A model generated the notes under the pieces. It was not told where the DNA came from, did no database searches, and worked only from the letters and a program-made list of their open reading frames with translations. Both the position numbers and the translations under genes were made by a program. Positions 8,861 to 17,042 of a stretch of 64,000 bases of DNA are shown here, one piece after another (position 1 is the stretch's first letter; each line of letters starts with the position of its first letter). This stretch comes from Streptomyces sp. ML-6 (lineage in GTDB: Bacteria; Actinomycetota; Actinomycetes; Streptomycetales; Streptomycetaceae): NCBI RefSeq assembly GCF_030116705.1, contig NZ_JAOTIK010000001.1:4244501-4308500 (forward strand), read 5' to 3'.

Positions 8861-9850
8861 ATGAGTTCTGTGTCCGAGGGACGATTTCCGGGTTCCGCTG
8901 TTCCCTTGATCACGCGAACTCCGGCGCGGACGGTATTGCGGACCGATGACGGAGTGCGTATCGAGGCCGTGTACGAGCCGTGCGCGGCGAATACCCGGGG
9001 CGCTGCGGAAACATCCTTCGACGGTACTGGCGGCGGTACTGCCGACGGTATTGCCGGCGGCACCGCGATCGTGGTCGCGCACGGTTTCACCGGCTCGGTG
9101 GACCGGCCGGCGGTGCGGCGTGCGGCCGGGGTGTTCGCCCGGCGCGCGGCCGTGGTCACCTTCTCGTTCCGGGGGCACGGCGGGTCCGGCGGGCGGTCGA
9201 CGGTGGGCGACCGGGAGGTGCTGGACCTGGCCGCCGCGGTGGAGTGGGCGCGGTCGCTCGGGCACCGGCGGGTGGTGACCGTCGGGTTCTCGATGGGCGG
9301 TTCCGTGGTGGTGCGGCACGGGGCGTTGTACCGGGAGCGGACGGGGGACGGCGGGGAAGCCGCAGGCCCCGGTGGTGGCGTCAGTGGCATCGGTGGCGTC
9401 AGTGGCATCGGTGGCGCCGGTGGCACCGGGAAGCGCGAGGGGCGCACCACGGCGCATCCGGAGGCGCACGCGGATGCGGTGGTGGCGGTGAGCGCCCCCG
9501 CCCGCTGGTACTACCGGGGGACGGCCCCGATGCGCCGCGTGCACTGGGTGGTGACCCGGCCCATGGGGCGGCTGGTCGGCCGCTACGGGCTGCGCACCAG
9601 GATCGACCGCGACGAGTGGGACCCGGTCCCGCTCCCGCCGGTCGGGGCAGCCGGGCTGATCGCCCCGAGACCGCTGCTGGTCGTGCACGGCGACCGGGAC
9701 CCGTACTTTCCGCTGGACCACCCCCTGATGCTGGCCGACGCGGCGGGGGACGGCGCGGAGCTGTGGCTGGAGCGCGGCATGGGGCACGCGGAGAACGCCG
9801 CGGACGAGGACCTGCTCACCCGCATCGCCGACTGGGCGGTGGCGCCGTGA
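8861..9850 (+). CDS. alpha/beta-hydrolase
   Basis: A 329-residue cytoplasmic hydrolase. The fold markers are VVAHGFTGS (oxyanion region), the nucleophile elbow GFSMGGS, the acid in VVHGDRDPYFP and the catalytic histidine in RGMGHAEN. A Gly/Ser/Ile-rich insertion (GGVSGIGGVSGIGGAG) after the nucleophile helix comes from an 18-bp DNA repeat and probably forms a disordered loop. Its stop overlaps a possible GTG start of the downstream MoaD-like frame, so the two are likely co-transcribed. Substrate unknown; esterase or thioesterase activity is possible. Confidence 0.85.
   Translation: MSSVSEGRFPGSAVPLITRTPARTVLRTDDGVRIEAVYEPCAANTRGAAETSFDGTGGGTADGIAGGTAIVVAHGFTGSVDRPAVRRAAGVFARRAAVVTFSFRGHGGSGGRSTVGDREVLDLAAAVEWARSLGHRRVVTVGFSMGGSVVVRHGALYRERTGDGGEAAGPGGGVSGIGGVSGIGGAGGTGKREGRTTAHPEAHADAVVAVSAPARWYYRGTAPMRRVHWVVTRPMGRLVGRYGLRTRIDRDEWDPVPLPPVGAAGLIAPRPLLVVHGDRDPYFPLDHPLMLADAAGDGAELWLERGMGHAENAADEDLLTRIADWAVAP
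9374..9427 (+). repeat. 18-bp in-frame tandem repeat inside the hydrolase gene
   Basis: Units ggtggcgtcagtggcatc at 9374-9391 and 9392-9409, and a diverged third at 9410-9427. The 18-base period keeps the frame and adds Gly-Gly-Val-Ser-Gly-Ile blocks, so copy-number change would only lengthen the protein loop. Confidence 0.9.
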
Positions 9851-9891
9851 CCGATGATGGACAGCCGACGCGAGACGAGAGGAACGCCGCC

Positions 9892-10146
9892 ATGCCTGCG
9901 GGAACGATCCGCTACTGGGCCGCCGCCAGGGCCGCCGCCGGGGCCGCGGAGGAGCCGTACACAGCCGCGACCCTCGCCGAGGCGCTCGACGCGGTGCGCG
10001 AACGGCACCCCGGAGAGCTCACCCGAGTGCTGCGGAGGTGCTCGTTCCTGGTCGACGGTGACCCCGTCGGGACCCGAAGCCATGAGACCGTACGCCTTGC
10101 CGAGGGCGGCACGGTCGAGGTGCTCCCGCCGTTCGCAGGAGGGTGA
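9892..10146 (+). CDS. MoaD/ThiS-family sulfur-carrier protein
   Basis: An 84-residue ubiquitin-like protein ending in Gly-Gly (VEVLPPFAGG), the feature that lets MoaD/ThiS proteins be adenylated and thiocarboxylated to deliver sulfur for molybdopterin, thiamine or other products. It starts MPAGTIRYWAAARAAAG. The ATG at 9892 has a GAGAGGA site upstream; an in-frame GTG at 9847 overlapping the hydrolase stop is an alternative start. The specific acceptor pathway cannot be told from sequence, although a thiosulfate sulfurtransferase is encoded about 3 kb downstream. Confidence 0.85.
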   Translation: MPAGTIRYWAAARAAAGAAEEPYTAATLAEALDAVRERHPGELTRVLRRCSFLVDGDPVGTRSHETVRLAEGGTVEVLPPFAGG

Positions 10147-10156
10147 ACCGCAGCAC

Positions 10157-11635
10157 ATGAGCAGCAACGATCAGCAGTATCCGTACGGACAGGACCCGGG
10201 CCACGGCTACGGGCCCGGCACCGGGCAGTCCCACGGCGGGCAGTACCAGGGCGGGCAGCCGTACGGCACCCCCGGGCACGGCACCCCCGGGCCCGACGAC
10301 CAGTCGTACGGCACGCACCAGTCGTACGGGGAGCACCAGTCGTACGGCGGACAGCAGTACGGGGAGCAGTCGTACGGCGGGCAGTACGGTGGCCCGTCCC
10401 ACGGCGCCCCCTCCCACGGCGGCCAGGACCCGTACGGGGCCCAGGCCCCGTACCACCCGAACCAGGCACCTCAGGCGCCCCAGGCCCCGTACCACCCGAA
10501 CCAGGCGTCTCAGATGCCTCAGGGGGGTCACGGTTCCGTGTGGCCGACCGGGTACGGGCAGGAGCCGGGCGGGGCCCAGGAGCCGCAGGATCCCGGTGTC
10601 GCGCAGACCTGGGAGGGGCAGACCTGGGACACCCAGTACCAGCCCACCATCCCCCGCACGCAGCCCGCACAGCCCGCACAGCCCGTTCCGGCCGCCGCGG
10701 AGACCACCGCCTATCTGCCGCCGCAGGGCGCCTCGGGCTCGTACCCGCTGCCTCCCGAGGTGCCGGCCGCACCGCCCGCCTCCCCCTCGGGGGAGACGGG
10801 TGCGCCCGCCGTCGTGCCCTCCGAGTCCCTGCTCGACGCCGCCGGCTACGGCGCCCCCACCACCCTGGGCAACAGCCGTGTCACCGCCGCCCAGCGGGCC
10901 CGCGCCGAGGGCCGCTCGCCGATCATCGCGCCGGGCATGCAGCCCGCCGCGATCACCGCGGGGCTCGGGCTGCTGCTCGCCCTGGGCGCCGCGATCGGCC
11001 AGTACGCCCTGGTCGTGCCGCTGGTGCTGCTCCAGGCCGTGACCGCGGCCGGCTGGTTCCGGCTCAACGGCATGTGGCCGGCCCGGCAGGGCATCATGCT
11101 CGCGTTCGCGGGCGGTCTGGTCGCCGACGTCGCGCTGCTCGCCGCGGGCCGGGAGAACGGCCCGGCCGCCATCCTCGGCACCCTCGGCGTCTGGGTGCTG
11201 CTCACCGTGGTGCTCCAGCTGCGCAGCCGGGCGAGCGCCGACGACCGGATGTACGGGCTGATGGCCACCGTCGCCTCGGCCGCCCTCGCGGTGCTGGCCG
11301 CCGGGCACCTCGCGGCGGTCCCGGACGCGGTGACGGCGGGGGCGATCGCCGTCGCGGCCGCCGTGGTCGTCCGCGCGCTGCCGCTGCCCGGACCGGCCTC
11401 GGTCGTGGTGGCGCTGCTCGCCGCCGGGGGCGCCGGTGCCGCGGCGGGCACCTTCACCGACCTCGGCACGAAGGGTGCGCTGCTCGGCCTCGCGGCGGGC
11501 GGGTGCGCGCTGATCGGGCTGCGGGTGGCGAGCTACGACTACCCGTCGCGCTTCGTCCACATGACCGCCGGGGTGGCGCTGCCGCTCACCGCCGCCGCCC
11601 CCGCCGTCTACCTGCTCGGCCGCGCGCTCCTGTAG
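10157..11635 (+). CDS. polytopic membrane protein with long Gln/Gly/Tyr-rich cytoplasmic tail
   Basis: A 492-residue protein. The first roughly 240 residues are low complexity, rich in Gln, Gly, Tyr, Pro and His, with recurring QSYGG- and APYHPNQA-type units. After a short soluble stretch (VTAAQRARAEGRSPIIAPGM) come about eight to ten hydrophobic helices. It starts 10 bases after the MoaD-like gene and is likely in the same transcript. Actinobacteria carry many such tail-plus-membrane proteins of unknown role. No transporter signature is visible. Confidence 0.8.
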   Translation: MSSNDQQYPYGQDPGHGYGPGTGQSHGGQYQGGQPYGTPGHGTPGPDDQSYGTHQSYGEHQSYGGQQYGEQSYGGQYGGPSHGAPSHGGQDPYGAQAPYHPNQAPQAPQAPYHPNQASQMPQGGHGSVWPTGYGQEPGGAQEPQDPGVAQTWEGQTWDTQYQPTIPRTQPAQPAQPVPAAAETTAYLPPQGASGSYPLPPEVPAAPPASPSGETGAPAVVPSESLLDAAGYGAPTTLGNSRVTAAQRARAEGRSPIIAPGMQPAAITAGLGLLLALGAAIGQYALVVPLVLLQAVTAAGWFRLNGMWPARQGIMLAFAGGLVADVALLAAGRENGPAAILGTLGVWVLLTVVLQLRSRASADDRMYGLMATVASAALAVLAAGHLAAVPDAVTAGAIAVAAAVVVRALPLPGPASVVVALLAAGGAGAAAGTFTDLGTKGALLGLAAGGCALIGLRVASYDYPSRFVHMTAGVALPLTAAAPAVYLLGRALL

Positions 11636-11765
11636 CACCGGCCGGTACCGCCCCGGGAACCGAAGAGGGGTTTCCGCTCGTCGATCACCCGGGGCGCCGC
11701 GCACGTTTCGTGACGCGTGGGGCGTGAGGGGTTCGGCCGGATTGCAGGGTGGGGGAAGAGCGGGC

Positions 11766-12455
11766 ATGCGTGCACTGCGAATACTGCTGGTCATCGTGCT
11801 GGTCCTGGGCGGGATTCTCACCGCCGTGGACCGGGCGGCGGTGTACTTCGCGGAGTCGGAGGTCGAGGGGCGGATCGAGGTCCCCGGCGCCACGATCGGC
11901 TCGACGGACGTCTCCATCGGGGGCTTCCCCTTCCTGACCCAGCTCGTCGGGAAGAACCTCGACGAGGTCGACGTGGAGATCATCGGCATCGAGACCGACG
12001 CCAACGGCCGTCGGCTCCGGATCGACCGGATGAACGCCGCGCTGCACGACGTGCAGCTGTCCGGCAACTACTCCGCCGCCACCGCCGCCCGCGCCACGGG
12101 CACCGCCGTCATCTCGTACGAGGACCTCACCAAGGCGGCCAGCGACGGCGTGGCCGTCGAGTACGGCGGCGACGGCAAGGTGAAGGTGACCGGCACGGTC
12201 GACCTCCTCGGCCGCCCGATGTCGCGCAGCGTGCTCTCCAGCGTCACCCTGATCGACGGCCGCACCCTGCGGGTGCGCGCCGACAAGGTCCCGGGCGAGG
12301 GCATTCCCGGGCTGGAGGACCTGGTGCGCAAGAAGACCGACTTCGACCGGGAGATCGGCGGTCTGCCGAGCGGTCTGAAGCTGCAGAAGATCCAGCCGAC
12401 CCGGGACGGCGTGGAGATCTCGGTGACGGGCACGGACGTCCGGCTCGCCGGCTGA
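11766..12455 (+). CDS. LmeA-like (DUF2993) secreted lipid-binding protein
   Basis: A 229-residue protein with an N-terminal signal or anchor helix (LRILLVIVLVLGGILTAV) and a DUF2993 domain: early AESEVEGRIEVPGATIGS, then GGFPFLTQLVGKNLDEVDV and late EIGGLPSGLKLQKIQPTRDG. The mycobacterial member LmeA is a periplasmic phospholipase/lipid-binding protein needed for lipomannan elongation. A similar envelope-lipid role is likely here but not shown. The start follows GGGGGAAGAG. Confidence 0.85.
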   Translation: MRALRILLVIVLVLGGILTAVDRAAVYFAESEVEGRIEVPGATIGSTDVSIGGFPFLTQLVGKNLDEVDVEIIGIETDANGRRLRIDRMNAALHDVQLSGNYSAATAARATGTAVISYEDLTKAASDGVAVEYGGDGKVKVTGTVDLLGRPMSRSVLSSVTLIDGRTLRVRADKVPGEGIPGLEDLVRKKTDFDREIGGLPSGLKLQKIQPTRDGVEISVTGTDVRLAG

Positions 12456-12525
12456 GAGAACCGACCGGAAGAGCTGACCGGAAGAACCGGCTGGGAGAAC
12501 CGGCCGGGAGAACCGGCCGGCAGCC
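12456..12525. repeat. degenerate tandem repeat of a 12-13 bp unit after the LmeA-like gene
   Basis: Variants of the unit gagaaccggccgg follow one another about six times between 12455 and 12523. It lies just past the stop of the LmeA-like gene. From its end to 12777 no gene was found: the stretch is GC-rich with nothing else recognisable. Confidence 0.75.
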
Positions 12526-12777
12526 TGTTGGGTGGCCCCGGCGTCCTCGACGAACACGTACGAACGCAAGAACGTAACGGTACAAAAAGAACTTCGCGGC
12601 CCTCCATGCCTCCCGGGGCCACATAGTGAGACGGCCATGTCCGGCCCTCGGGTGGTCGCTGCCGGGCGGCGGTCGGGGCGGACGGCCGGGGCCGCCGCAA
12701 CCCCGTCCGAGTCTCGAATCCCGGACGATCGCGTCTCAGCATTCGACACGACGGTGACACGGCCGCCCGCGCCTCCC

Positions 12778-12790
12778 TACGATCGGTCCC
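12778..12790 (+). promoter_or_regulatory. -10 element for a leaderless transcript
   Basis: TACGAT at 12778-12783 lies 7 bases before the leader-peptide ATG at 12791, so transcription should start at or next to that ATG. No clear -35 element was assigned. Confidence 0.55.
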
Positions 12791-12898
12791 ATGCAGTGCT
12801 CCATGGGCGGTCTCCCACAGCGGGGACGGGCGGATCTCACGAAGCGGCGGGCAGTGGACCTGTGCCGCGTCGCCGCCATGCTCTGTCGCACTGTCTGA
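12791..12898 (+). CDS. Cys-rich leader peptide of a sulfur-metabolism attenuator
   Basis: A 35-residue peptide, MQCSMGGLPQRGRADLTKRR and then AVDLCRVAAMLCRTV, with three cysteines, two of them close to the end. Actinobacterial sulfur operons often begin with such a putative leader peptide: a short frame with a basic core of the form RRxVDLxR and C-terminal Cys codons. There, ribosome stalling at Cys codons when cysteine is scarce is thought to control read-through. Here it lies 158 bases before the thiosulfate sulfurtransferase and has a predicted leaderless promoter. A hairpin at 12930-12952 follows 31 bases after its stop. The attenuator role is inferred from family knowledge. Confidence 0.72.
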   Translation: MQCSMGGLPQRGRADLTKRRAVDLCRVAAMLCRTV

Positions 12899-12929
12899 GC
12901 GGGAGCCCCAGGCACCCCGCGTCTTCCCC

Positions 12930-12955
12930 GGCCCTTCGACGACGTCAGGGCCTTT
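12930..12955 (+). terminator. attenuator-like hairpin between leader peptide and sulfurtransferase
   Basis: Stem ggccct (12930-12935) with agggcc (12947-12952), an 11-base loop, then TTT. It is short, but it is correctly placed after the leader peptide to act as an attenuator. Confidence 0.45.
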
Positions 12956-13056
12956 CCCGACGCCTTTGTACGTGTGCCGCACGCCGCGCCCCCGTACATC
13001 CGCATCACGCACCGTCTCGCATCATCTCGCCGCAGACTGCCCCGGAGGAGAACAGA

Positions 13057-13902
13057 ATGAGCCGCAGTGACGTCCTGGTAGACGCCGACTGGGTCGAGGC
13101 CCACCTCGACGACCCGCAGGTCGCCCTCGTCGAGGTCGACGAGGACACCTCGGCGTACGAGAAGAACCACATCAGGAACGCGATCCGGATCGACTGGACC
13201 AAGGACCTCCAGGACCCGGTCCGCCGTGACTTCATCGACCAGGCCGGCTTCGAGAAGCTGCTGTCCGAGAAGGGCATCGGCAACGACACCACCGTCGTCC
13301 TGTACGGCGGCAACAACAACTGGTTCGCGTCCTACGCGTTCTGGTACTTCAAGCTCTACGGTCACCGTGACGTCCGCCTGCTCGACGGCGGCCGCAAGAA
13401 GTGGGAGCTCGACTCCCGCGACCTGGTCGACGGCGACCAGATCCCGTCCCGCCCGGCCACCGAGTACAAGGCCCAGCCGCAGGACGAGTCGATCCGCGCC
13501 TACCGCGACGAGGTCGTGAAGGCGATCGGCAACCAGAACCTGGTCGACGTGCGTTCGCCCGACGAGTTCAGCGGCAAGCTGCTCGCCCCGGCGCACCTCC
13601 CGCAGGAGCAGTCCCAGCGCCCCGGCCACGTGCCGACCGCCCGCAACATCCCGTGGTCGAAGAACGCCAACGACGACGGCACCTTCAAGTCGGACGAGGA
13701 GCTCAGGGCCCTCTACGAGGCCGAGCAGGTCGACCTGTCGAAGGACACCATCGCGTACTGCCGCATCGGCGAGCGCTCCGCCCTCACCTGGTTCGTGCTG
13801 CACCAGCTGCTCGGCCAGGAGAACGTCAAGAACTACGACGGTTCGTGGACCGAGTACGGCTCCCTGGTGGGCGTGCCGATCGAGCTCGGCGCCAACAAGT
13901 AA
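13057..13902 (+). CDS. thiosulfate sulfurtransferase (tandem rhodanese)
   Basis: A 281-residue two-domain rhodanese. The N-terminal domain (about 1-125) is structural (LVDADWVEAHLDDPQVALVE; VVLYGGNNNWFASYAFW, no catalytic Cys). The C-terminal domain holds the active-site loop YCRIGERS, whose cysteine carries the persulfide. The enzyme moves sulfane sulfur from thiosulfate to an acceptor thiol; in actinobacteria this gene is usually called cysA or sseA. A strong GGAGGAG site (13044-13050) precedes ATG 13057. It is followed by the DUF1416 gene, the usual partner order, and preceded by the Cys leader peptide, consistent with control by sulfur supply. Confidence 0.93.
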   Translation: MSRSDVLVDADWVEAHLDDPQVALVEVDEDTSAYEKNHIRNAIRIDWTKDLQDPVRRDFIDQAGFEKLLSEKGIGNDTTVVLYGGNNNWFASYAFWYFKLYGHRDVRLLDGGRKKWELDSRDLVDGDQIPSRPATEYKAQPQDESIRAYRDEVVKAIGNQNLVDVRSPDEFSGKLLAPAHLPQEQSQRPGHVPTARNIPWSKNANDDGTFKSDEELRALYEAEQVDLSKDTIAYCRIGERSALTWFVLHQLLGQENVKNYDGSWTEYGSLVGVPIELGANK

Positions 13903-13951
13903 CTCCGCACGACCCGGACCCGTACGACTTCCGACCCGAAGGACGAAACAC

Positions 13952-14239
13952 ATGTGTGGAGCAAAGGCCGGCGGCCCCGACGCCTCGACCATCAAGCCCG
14001 GTGAGACCACCATCCAGGGCAGCGTGACCCGCAACGGCGAGCCCGTCACCGGTTACGTGCGCCTGCTGGACTCGACCGGCGAGTTCACCGCCGAGGTCCC
14101 GACCTCGGCGACCGGACAGTTCCGCTTCTACGCGGCCGAGGGCACCTGGACGCTGCGCGCCCTGGTCCCCGGCGGCAGCGCCGACCGCACGGTCGTGGCG
14201 CAGACCGGTGGCCTCTCCGAGGTCGCGATCGCGGTCTAG
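13952..14239 (+). CDS. DUF1416 family protein
   Basis: A 95-residue protein of the actinobacterial DUF1416 family (starts MCGAKAGGPDASTIKPGETT), with a transthyretin/carboxypeptidase-regulatory-like beta fold (QGSVTRNGEPVTGYVRLLDS). It follows the sulfurtransferase by 49 bases with its own GAAGGA site, and the two are almost always linked, so a part in sulfur handling is inferred. Cys2 is conserved in the family as far as I recall. Confidence 0.9.
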   Translation: MCGAKAGGPDASTIKPGETTIQGSVTRNGEPVTGYVRLLDSTGEFTAEVPTSATGQFRFYAAEGTWTLRALVPGGSADRTVVAQTGGLSEVAIAV

Positions 14240-14258
14240 ACCCGCGCCACGAACCGGC

Positions 14259-14314
14259 CGAGGGGCCGTACCCCAGGGGGTTGGACGCCTTCCTGTGCGG
14301 GGTGCGGCCCCTCG
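14259..14314 (+). terminator. terminator of the sulfurtransferase-DUF1416 unit
   Basis: A 16-bp stem with one mismatch (14259-14274 with 14299-14314) and a 24-base loop, 20 bases after the DUF1416 stop. Confidence 0.6.
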
Positions 14315-14360
14315 TGCTGCCCAGGCTCGCGCGGGTGGGGATCGGGCCTACGCTGGTGGT

Positions 14361-14618
14361 ATGTACGCCCGACGCCGGCGTGGCTACTTCCTGATGATGG
14401 GTGTGTGCATCGTCCTCTTCGTGTCGGCCTGGTCCTTCGTCAGGCTGTGGTCGATGCCCGCCGCGATAGCGATGTGCCTCGTCGCGATGGTCATCCCGCC
14501 CGTCGCGGCCATGATCGCCAACCGGCGGGGGCCGGAGGACCGCTGGTGGGACGATCCGTCCGGCGATCCCCAGTCCGACGAGTGGTGGGACGAGCTCGAC
14601 GGCAAGAAACGGCGGTAG
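14361..14618 (+). CDS. DUF3099 family small membrane protein
   Basis: An 85-residue protein starting MYARRRRGYFLMMGVCIVLF. It has two hydrophobic helices (about 9-30 and 33-54) and an acidic, Trp-rich cytoplasmic tail (RWWDDPSGDPQSDEWWDELD). This matches the actinobacterial DUF3099 family of unknown function. TACGCT at 14349-14354 lies 6 bases before the ATG and there is no ribosome binding site, so the transcript is probably leaderless. Confidence 0.82.
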   Translation: MYARRRRGYFLMMGVCIVLFVSAWSFVRLWSMPAAIAMCLVAMVIPPVAAMIANRRGPEDRWWDDPSGDPQSDEWWDELDGKKRR

Positions 14619-14741
14619 CGGGCGCGACGCGGACCGCCGGCCCGCAGCGGCGCGACCCCTCGGCAGCCGCGCGGACCGCCGGCAGCGGCACGGCACGGAC
14701 CGCCGGCAGCGGTGCGGACTGCCCGGCAGTGGCGCGGACCG

Positions 14742-15104
14742 TCAGTAGACGAGGGCCTGGACGTCCTCGGCCATGATCTCGCTGACGAAGACCTGGGCCC
14801 CGGCGATCCGCACGCCCTCCAGGACGTCCTTCTCGGTGATGTCGCGACGGGCCGCGCACTGCGTGCACAGGGTGATCCGGCCGCCCGCCTGGACGGACTC
14901 GATCAGATCCGGCAGCGGCGCGGCGTGCGGCAGTTCGAACTCGGCGGCGCGCCCGGGCAGCGCGAACCACGCGGATTCCCCGGTCAGCCAGAGCGAGACC
15001 TCCACACCACTGGCGACGGCGACCGCCGCCACCGTGAACGCCTGCGAGCAACGCTCGGCGGAGTCGGCCCCTGCGGTCACCTTGATCACGAGCTTCTTCG
15101 GCAT
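14742..15104 (-). CDS. DsrE/DsrF-like family protein
   Basis: A 120-residue cytoplasmic protein, MPKKLVIKVTAGADSAERCS, with GVEVSLWLTGESAWF and a GRITLCTQCAARRDI segment holding a Cys-x2-Cys pair. The layout is that of DsrE-like sulfur-relay proteins, which carry persulfides on such cysteines. It is encoded opposite the DUF3099 gene, close to the sulfurtransferase module. Start ATG 15104 was chosen because the fold begins there; the frame continues upstream without a likely start. Confidence 0.8.
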   Translation of the reverse strand: MPKKLVIKVTAGADSAERCSQAFTVAAVAVASGVEVSLWLTGESAWFALPGRAAEFELPHAAPLPDLIESVQAGGRITLCTQCAARRDITEKDVLEGVRIAGAQVFVSEIMAEDVQALVY

Positions 15105-15210
15105 ATGCCGAACTGTAATCGTCGGGCGGGCAACCTCAGGCCCCCGACGATGGTCAGGTGTGTGCGCGGATAACGGAATCGGCGCCTCTGGTCTCGTGGG
15201 GGGACCCCAA

Positions 15211-16233
15211 TTGGAGCAGAAAAACACTATTTCTGAGAGACCGGTGCCCGAAGCCGCACCGGTCGCCGGACCCGAAACCGTACCGACCGCAGGGCAACCC
15301 GCCGAGCCCGAAACCGCACCGCCCGCCGGGCACCCCGCCGAGTCGGCCGCCGGGCCCGAAGCCGCACCGGCCACTGCACCGGCCGCCGGGCCCGAAGCCT
15401 TACCGGCTCCCGAGCCCGATGCCGCACCGGCCGTCGTCGTACCGGGCGCCGAGCCCGATGCCGCACCGGCCACTGCACCGGCCGCCGGGCCCGTCGCCAA
15501 GCGTCCGCGCGGGCGTACGGCGCTGCTCGTCGCCGCCGCCGCGGTACTCGGCATCGCGGGCGGCACCGCCGTGGGCTACGACGTGCAGGCCGGGCGCGCC
15601 CCGACCCCGCTGCCCGCCCTGTCGCAGCCCGACCTGGCGTACCCGGCGAAGGCACTGCCTCCGGGCAAGGCCCCCGACCCGCTGCCCGCGTCCCAGGACC
15701 GCCGGGCCAGGACGGACGGCGACCTGCGCAAGCTGATCGCGGACAGGCCCGCGGGCTGGAGCAATGGCGGGGAATCGACGCTGCCCATCCATGACGGCTG
15801 GCTGAGCCCGGACGTCTACGCCCGCTCCTACGAGAAGGAGGGCTCCATGTACGAGTACTTCCTGGAGAACGACGTACGCCGGATCGCGGGCGCCACCTGG
15901 AAGCGTGGGCAGTACCGCACCGCCGAGACGTATCTCGTGCAGTTTCGGCCGTCGGCCGTCCAGGGAGCCCAGGACTTCGTCGAGGGCCAGCTCGATTACA
16001 TGCCCCGACCCGACGTGGGCGCGGGCAACGACGGCGACGCGATCAAGGGCAGCGGCAACGGCCGCTACTACCTCTACGGGGTCGAACGGGAGCCGGGCTA
16101 CATGCCGGTCTACCACGCCAGGGCCACCGCGTACCGCGGTGACATCGCGGTCGACATCCACCTCTACGACACCGCGCCGATCAAGAAGAAGGACATCCGG
16201 ACGCTGGCCGAGAGACAGCTGGAGCGCTTGTGA
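15211..16233 (+). CDS. membrane-anchored protein, first of three related genes
   Basis: About 340 residues. The N-terminal ~90 residues are an Ala/Pro/Glu-rich tail with repeats of the form PAAGPEA, followed by KRPRGR, one transmembrane helix (LLVAAAAVLGIAGGTAVGY) and an extracellular domain of about 220 residues. No family is recognised. The start is uncertain: TTG 15211 has a GGGGGA site, while GTG codons at 15160, 15196 and 15244 are also in frame. Its stop overlaps the next start (GTGA), so the three genes 15211-17902 form a coupled operon of similar proteins, probably an envelope complex. Confidence 0.75.
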   Translation: MEQKNTISERPVPEAAPVAGPETVPTAGQPAEPETAPPAGHPAESAAGPEAAPATAPAAGPEALPAPEPDAAPAVVVPGAEPDAAPATAPAAGPVAKRPRGRTALLVAAAAVLGIAGGTAVGYDVQAGRAPTPLPALSQPDLAYPAKALPPGKAPDPLPASQDRRARTDGDLRKLIADRPAGWSNGGESTLPIHDGWLSPDVYARSYEKEGSMYEYFLENDVRRIAGATWKRGQYRTAETYLVQFRPSAVQGAQDFVEGQLDYMPRPDVGAGNDGDAIKGSGNGRYYLYGVEREPGYMPVYHARATAYRGDIAVDIHLYDTAPIKKKDIRTLAERQLERL

Positions 16234-17042
16234 ACGACGTGACCGCGCAGGTGAGCGCACCCGACGAGAACACTGACGCTCCCGCGCCCGGCACCTCCGG
16301 CCGGGCGCGCCGGGTGATCCTCGTGGCGCTTCCCGTCGTGCTGGTGCTCGCCGCGGTCGGGGGCGCCGCCGCGTACACCAAGAACGCGGTGGACGGCGCC
16401 GACCGCAGCGCAGCGACCAGCCTCTGGAAGGAGCCCGCGCACGAGCCGGGCAAGGACCCGGCCGGTGACGTGGCCCGGGGCCGGGCCTCCACCGAGCTCA
16501 GCAAGCTGCTGCTGCCGGTCCCGAGCGGTTACCGGCTCGGCCCCGACGAGGGGGAGCTGGGCAACGACGGCGAGCGGAGCGGCAAGAGCGCGACCGCCGC
16601 CATGAAGCAGAGCGCCCAGGGCCTCGCGGGCAAGGAGCGTCGCGCCTACGAGAAGCGGATCGACAAACTCCGCATCGAGGGCATCTCCGTCCGCACGTAC
16701 ACCGATGACGACAACACCCTGATGATCAGCACCGAGATCACGCGGATGAAGGACAAGAAGGCCGTCCGGAACCTCTACGCCTTCAGCACGGACCTCTGGC
16801 AGTCCATCGGCATCTTCCGCCAGGAGCCGAAGGTCGAGGGGCACACGAAGAACGCCAGGTGCTACGTCCTGCGCAAGGGCAGCAAGGACGACGACATCGC
16901 GTCGATGAACTGCTTCGCGTACGACGGTGAGCTGAGCATCAGCGTCTCGGCGGCCGGCACCAAGCCGTTCGACCGGTCGGCCGTCGCCGAACTCCTGAAG
17001 GACCAGCTCAACCACATCGCGTCTCCGGGGGAGTACATATGA
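16230..17042 (+). CDS. membrane-anchored protein, second of three related genes
   Basis: A 270-residue protein with a short cytoplasmic tail, one transmembrane helix (VILVALPVVLVLAAVGGAAA) and a charged extracellular domain containing STELSKLLLPVPSGYRLG. That element matches DLRRLLLPAPAG in the third protein and, more loosely, DLRKLIADRPAG in the first. GTG 16230 overlaps the previous stop and its own stop overlaps the next ATG (17039), indicating translational coupling. No catalytic motif is visible. Confidence 0.78.
   Translation: MNDVTAQVSAPDENTDAPAPGTSGRARRVILVALPVVLVLAAVGGAAAYTKNAVDGADRSAATSLWKEPAHEPGKDPAGDVARGRASTELSKLLLPVPSGYRLGPDEGELGNDGERSGKSATAAMKQSAQGLAGKERRAYEKRIDKLRIEGISVRTYTDDDNTLMISTEITRMKDKKAVRNLYAFSTDLWQSIGIFRQEPKVEGHTKNARCYVLRKGSKDDDIASMNCFAYDGELSISVSAAGTKPFDRSAVAELLKDQLNHIASPGEYI

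Noticed and set aside
10019..12067. A 682-codon minus-strand frame opposite the membrane-protein gene
   Set aside because: Low-complexity Arg/Gly/Val shadow. The plus strand has clear hydrophobic helices and a MoaD-like gene.
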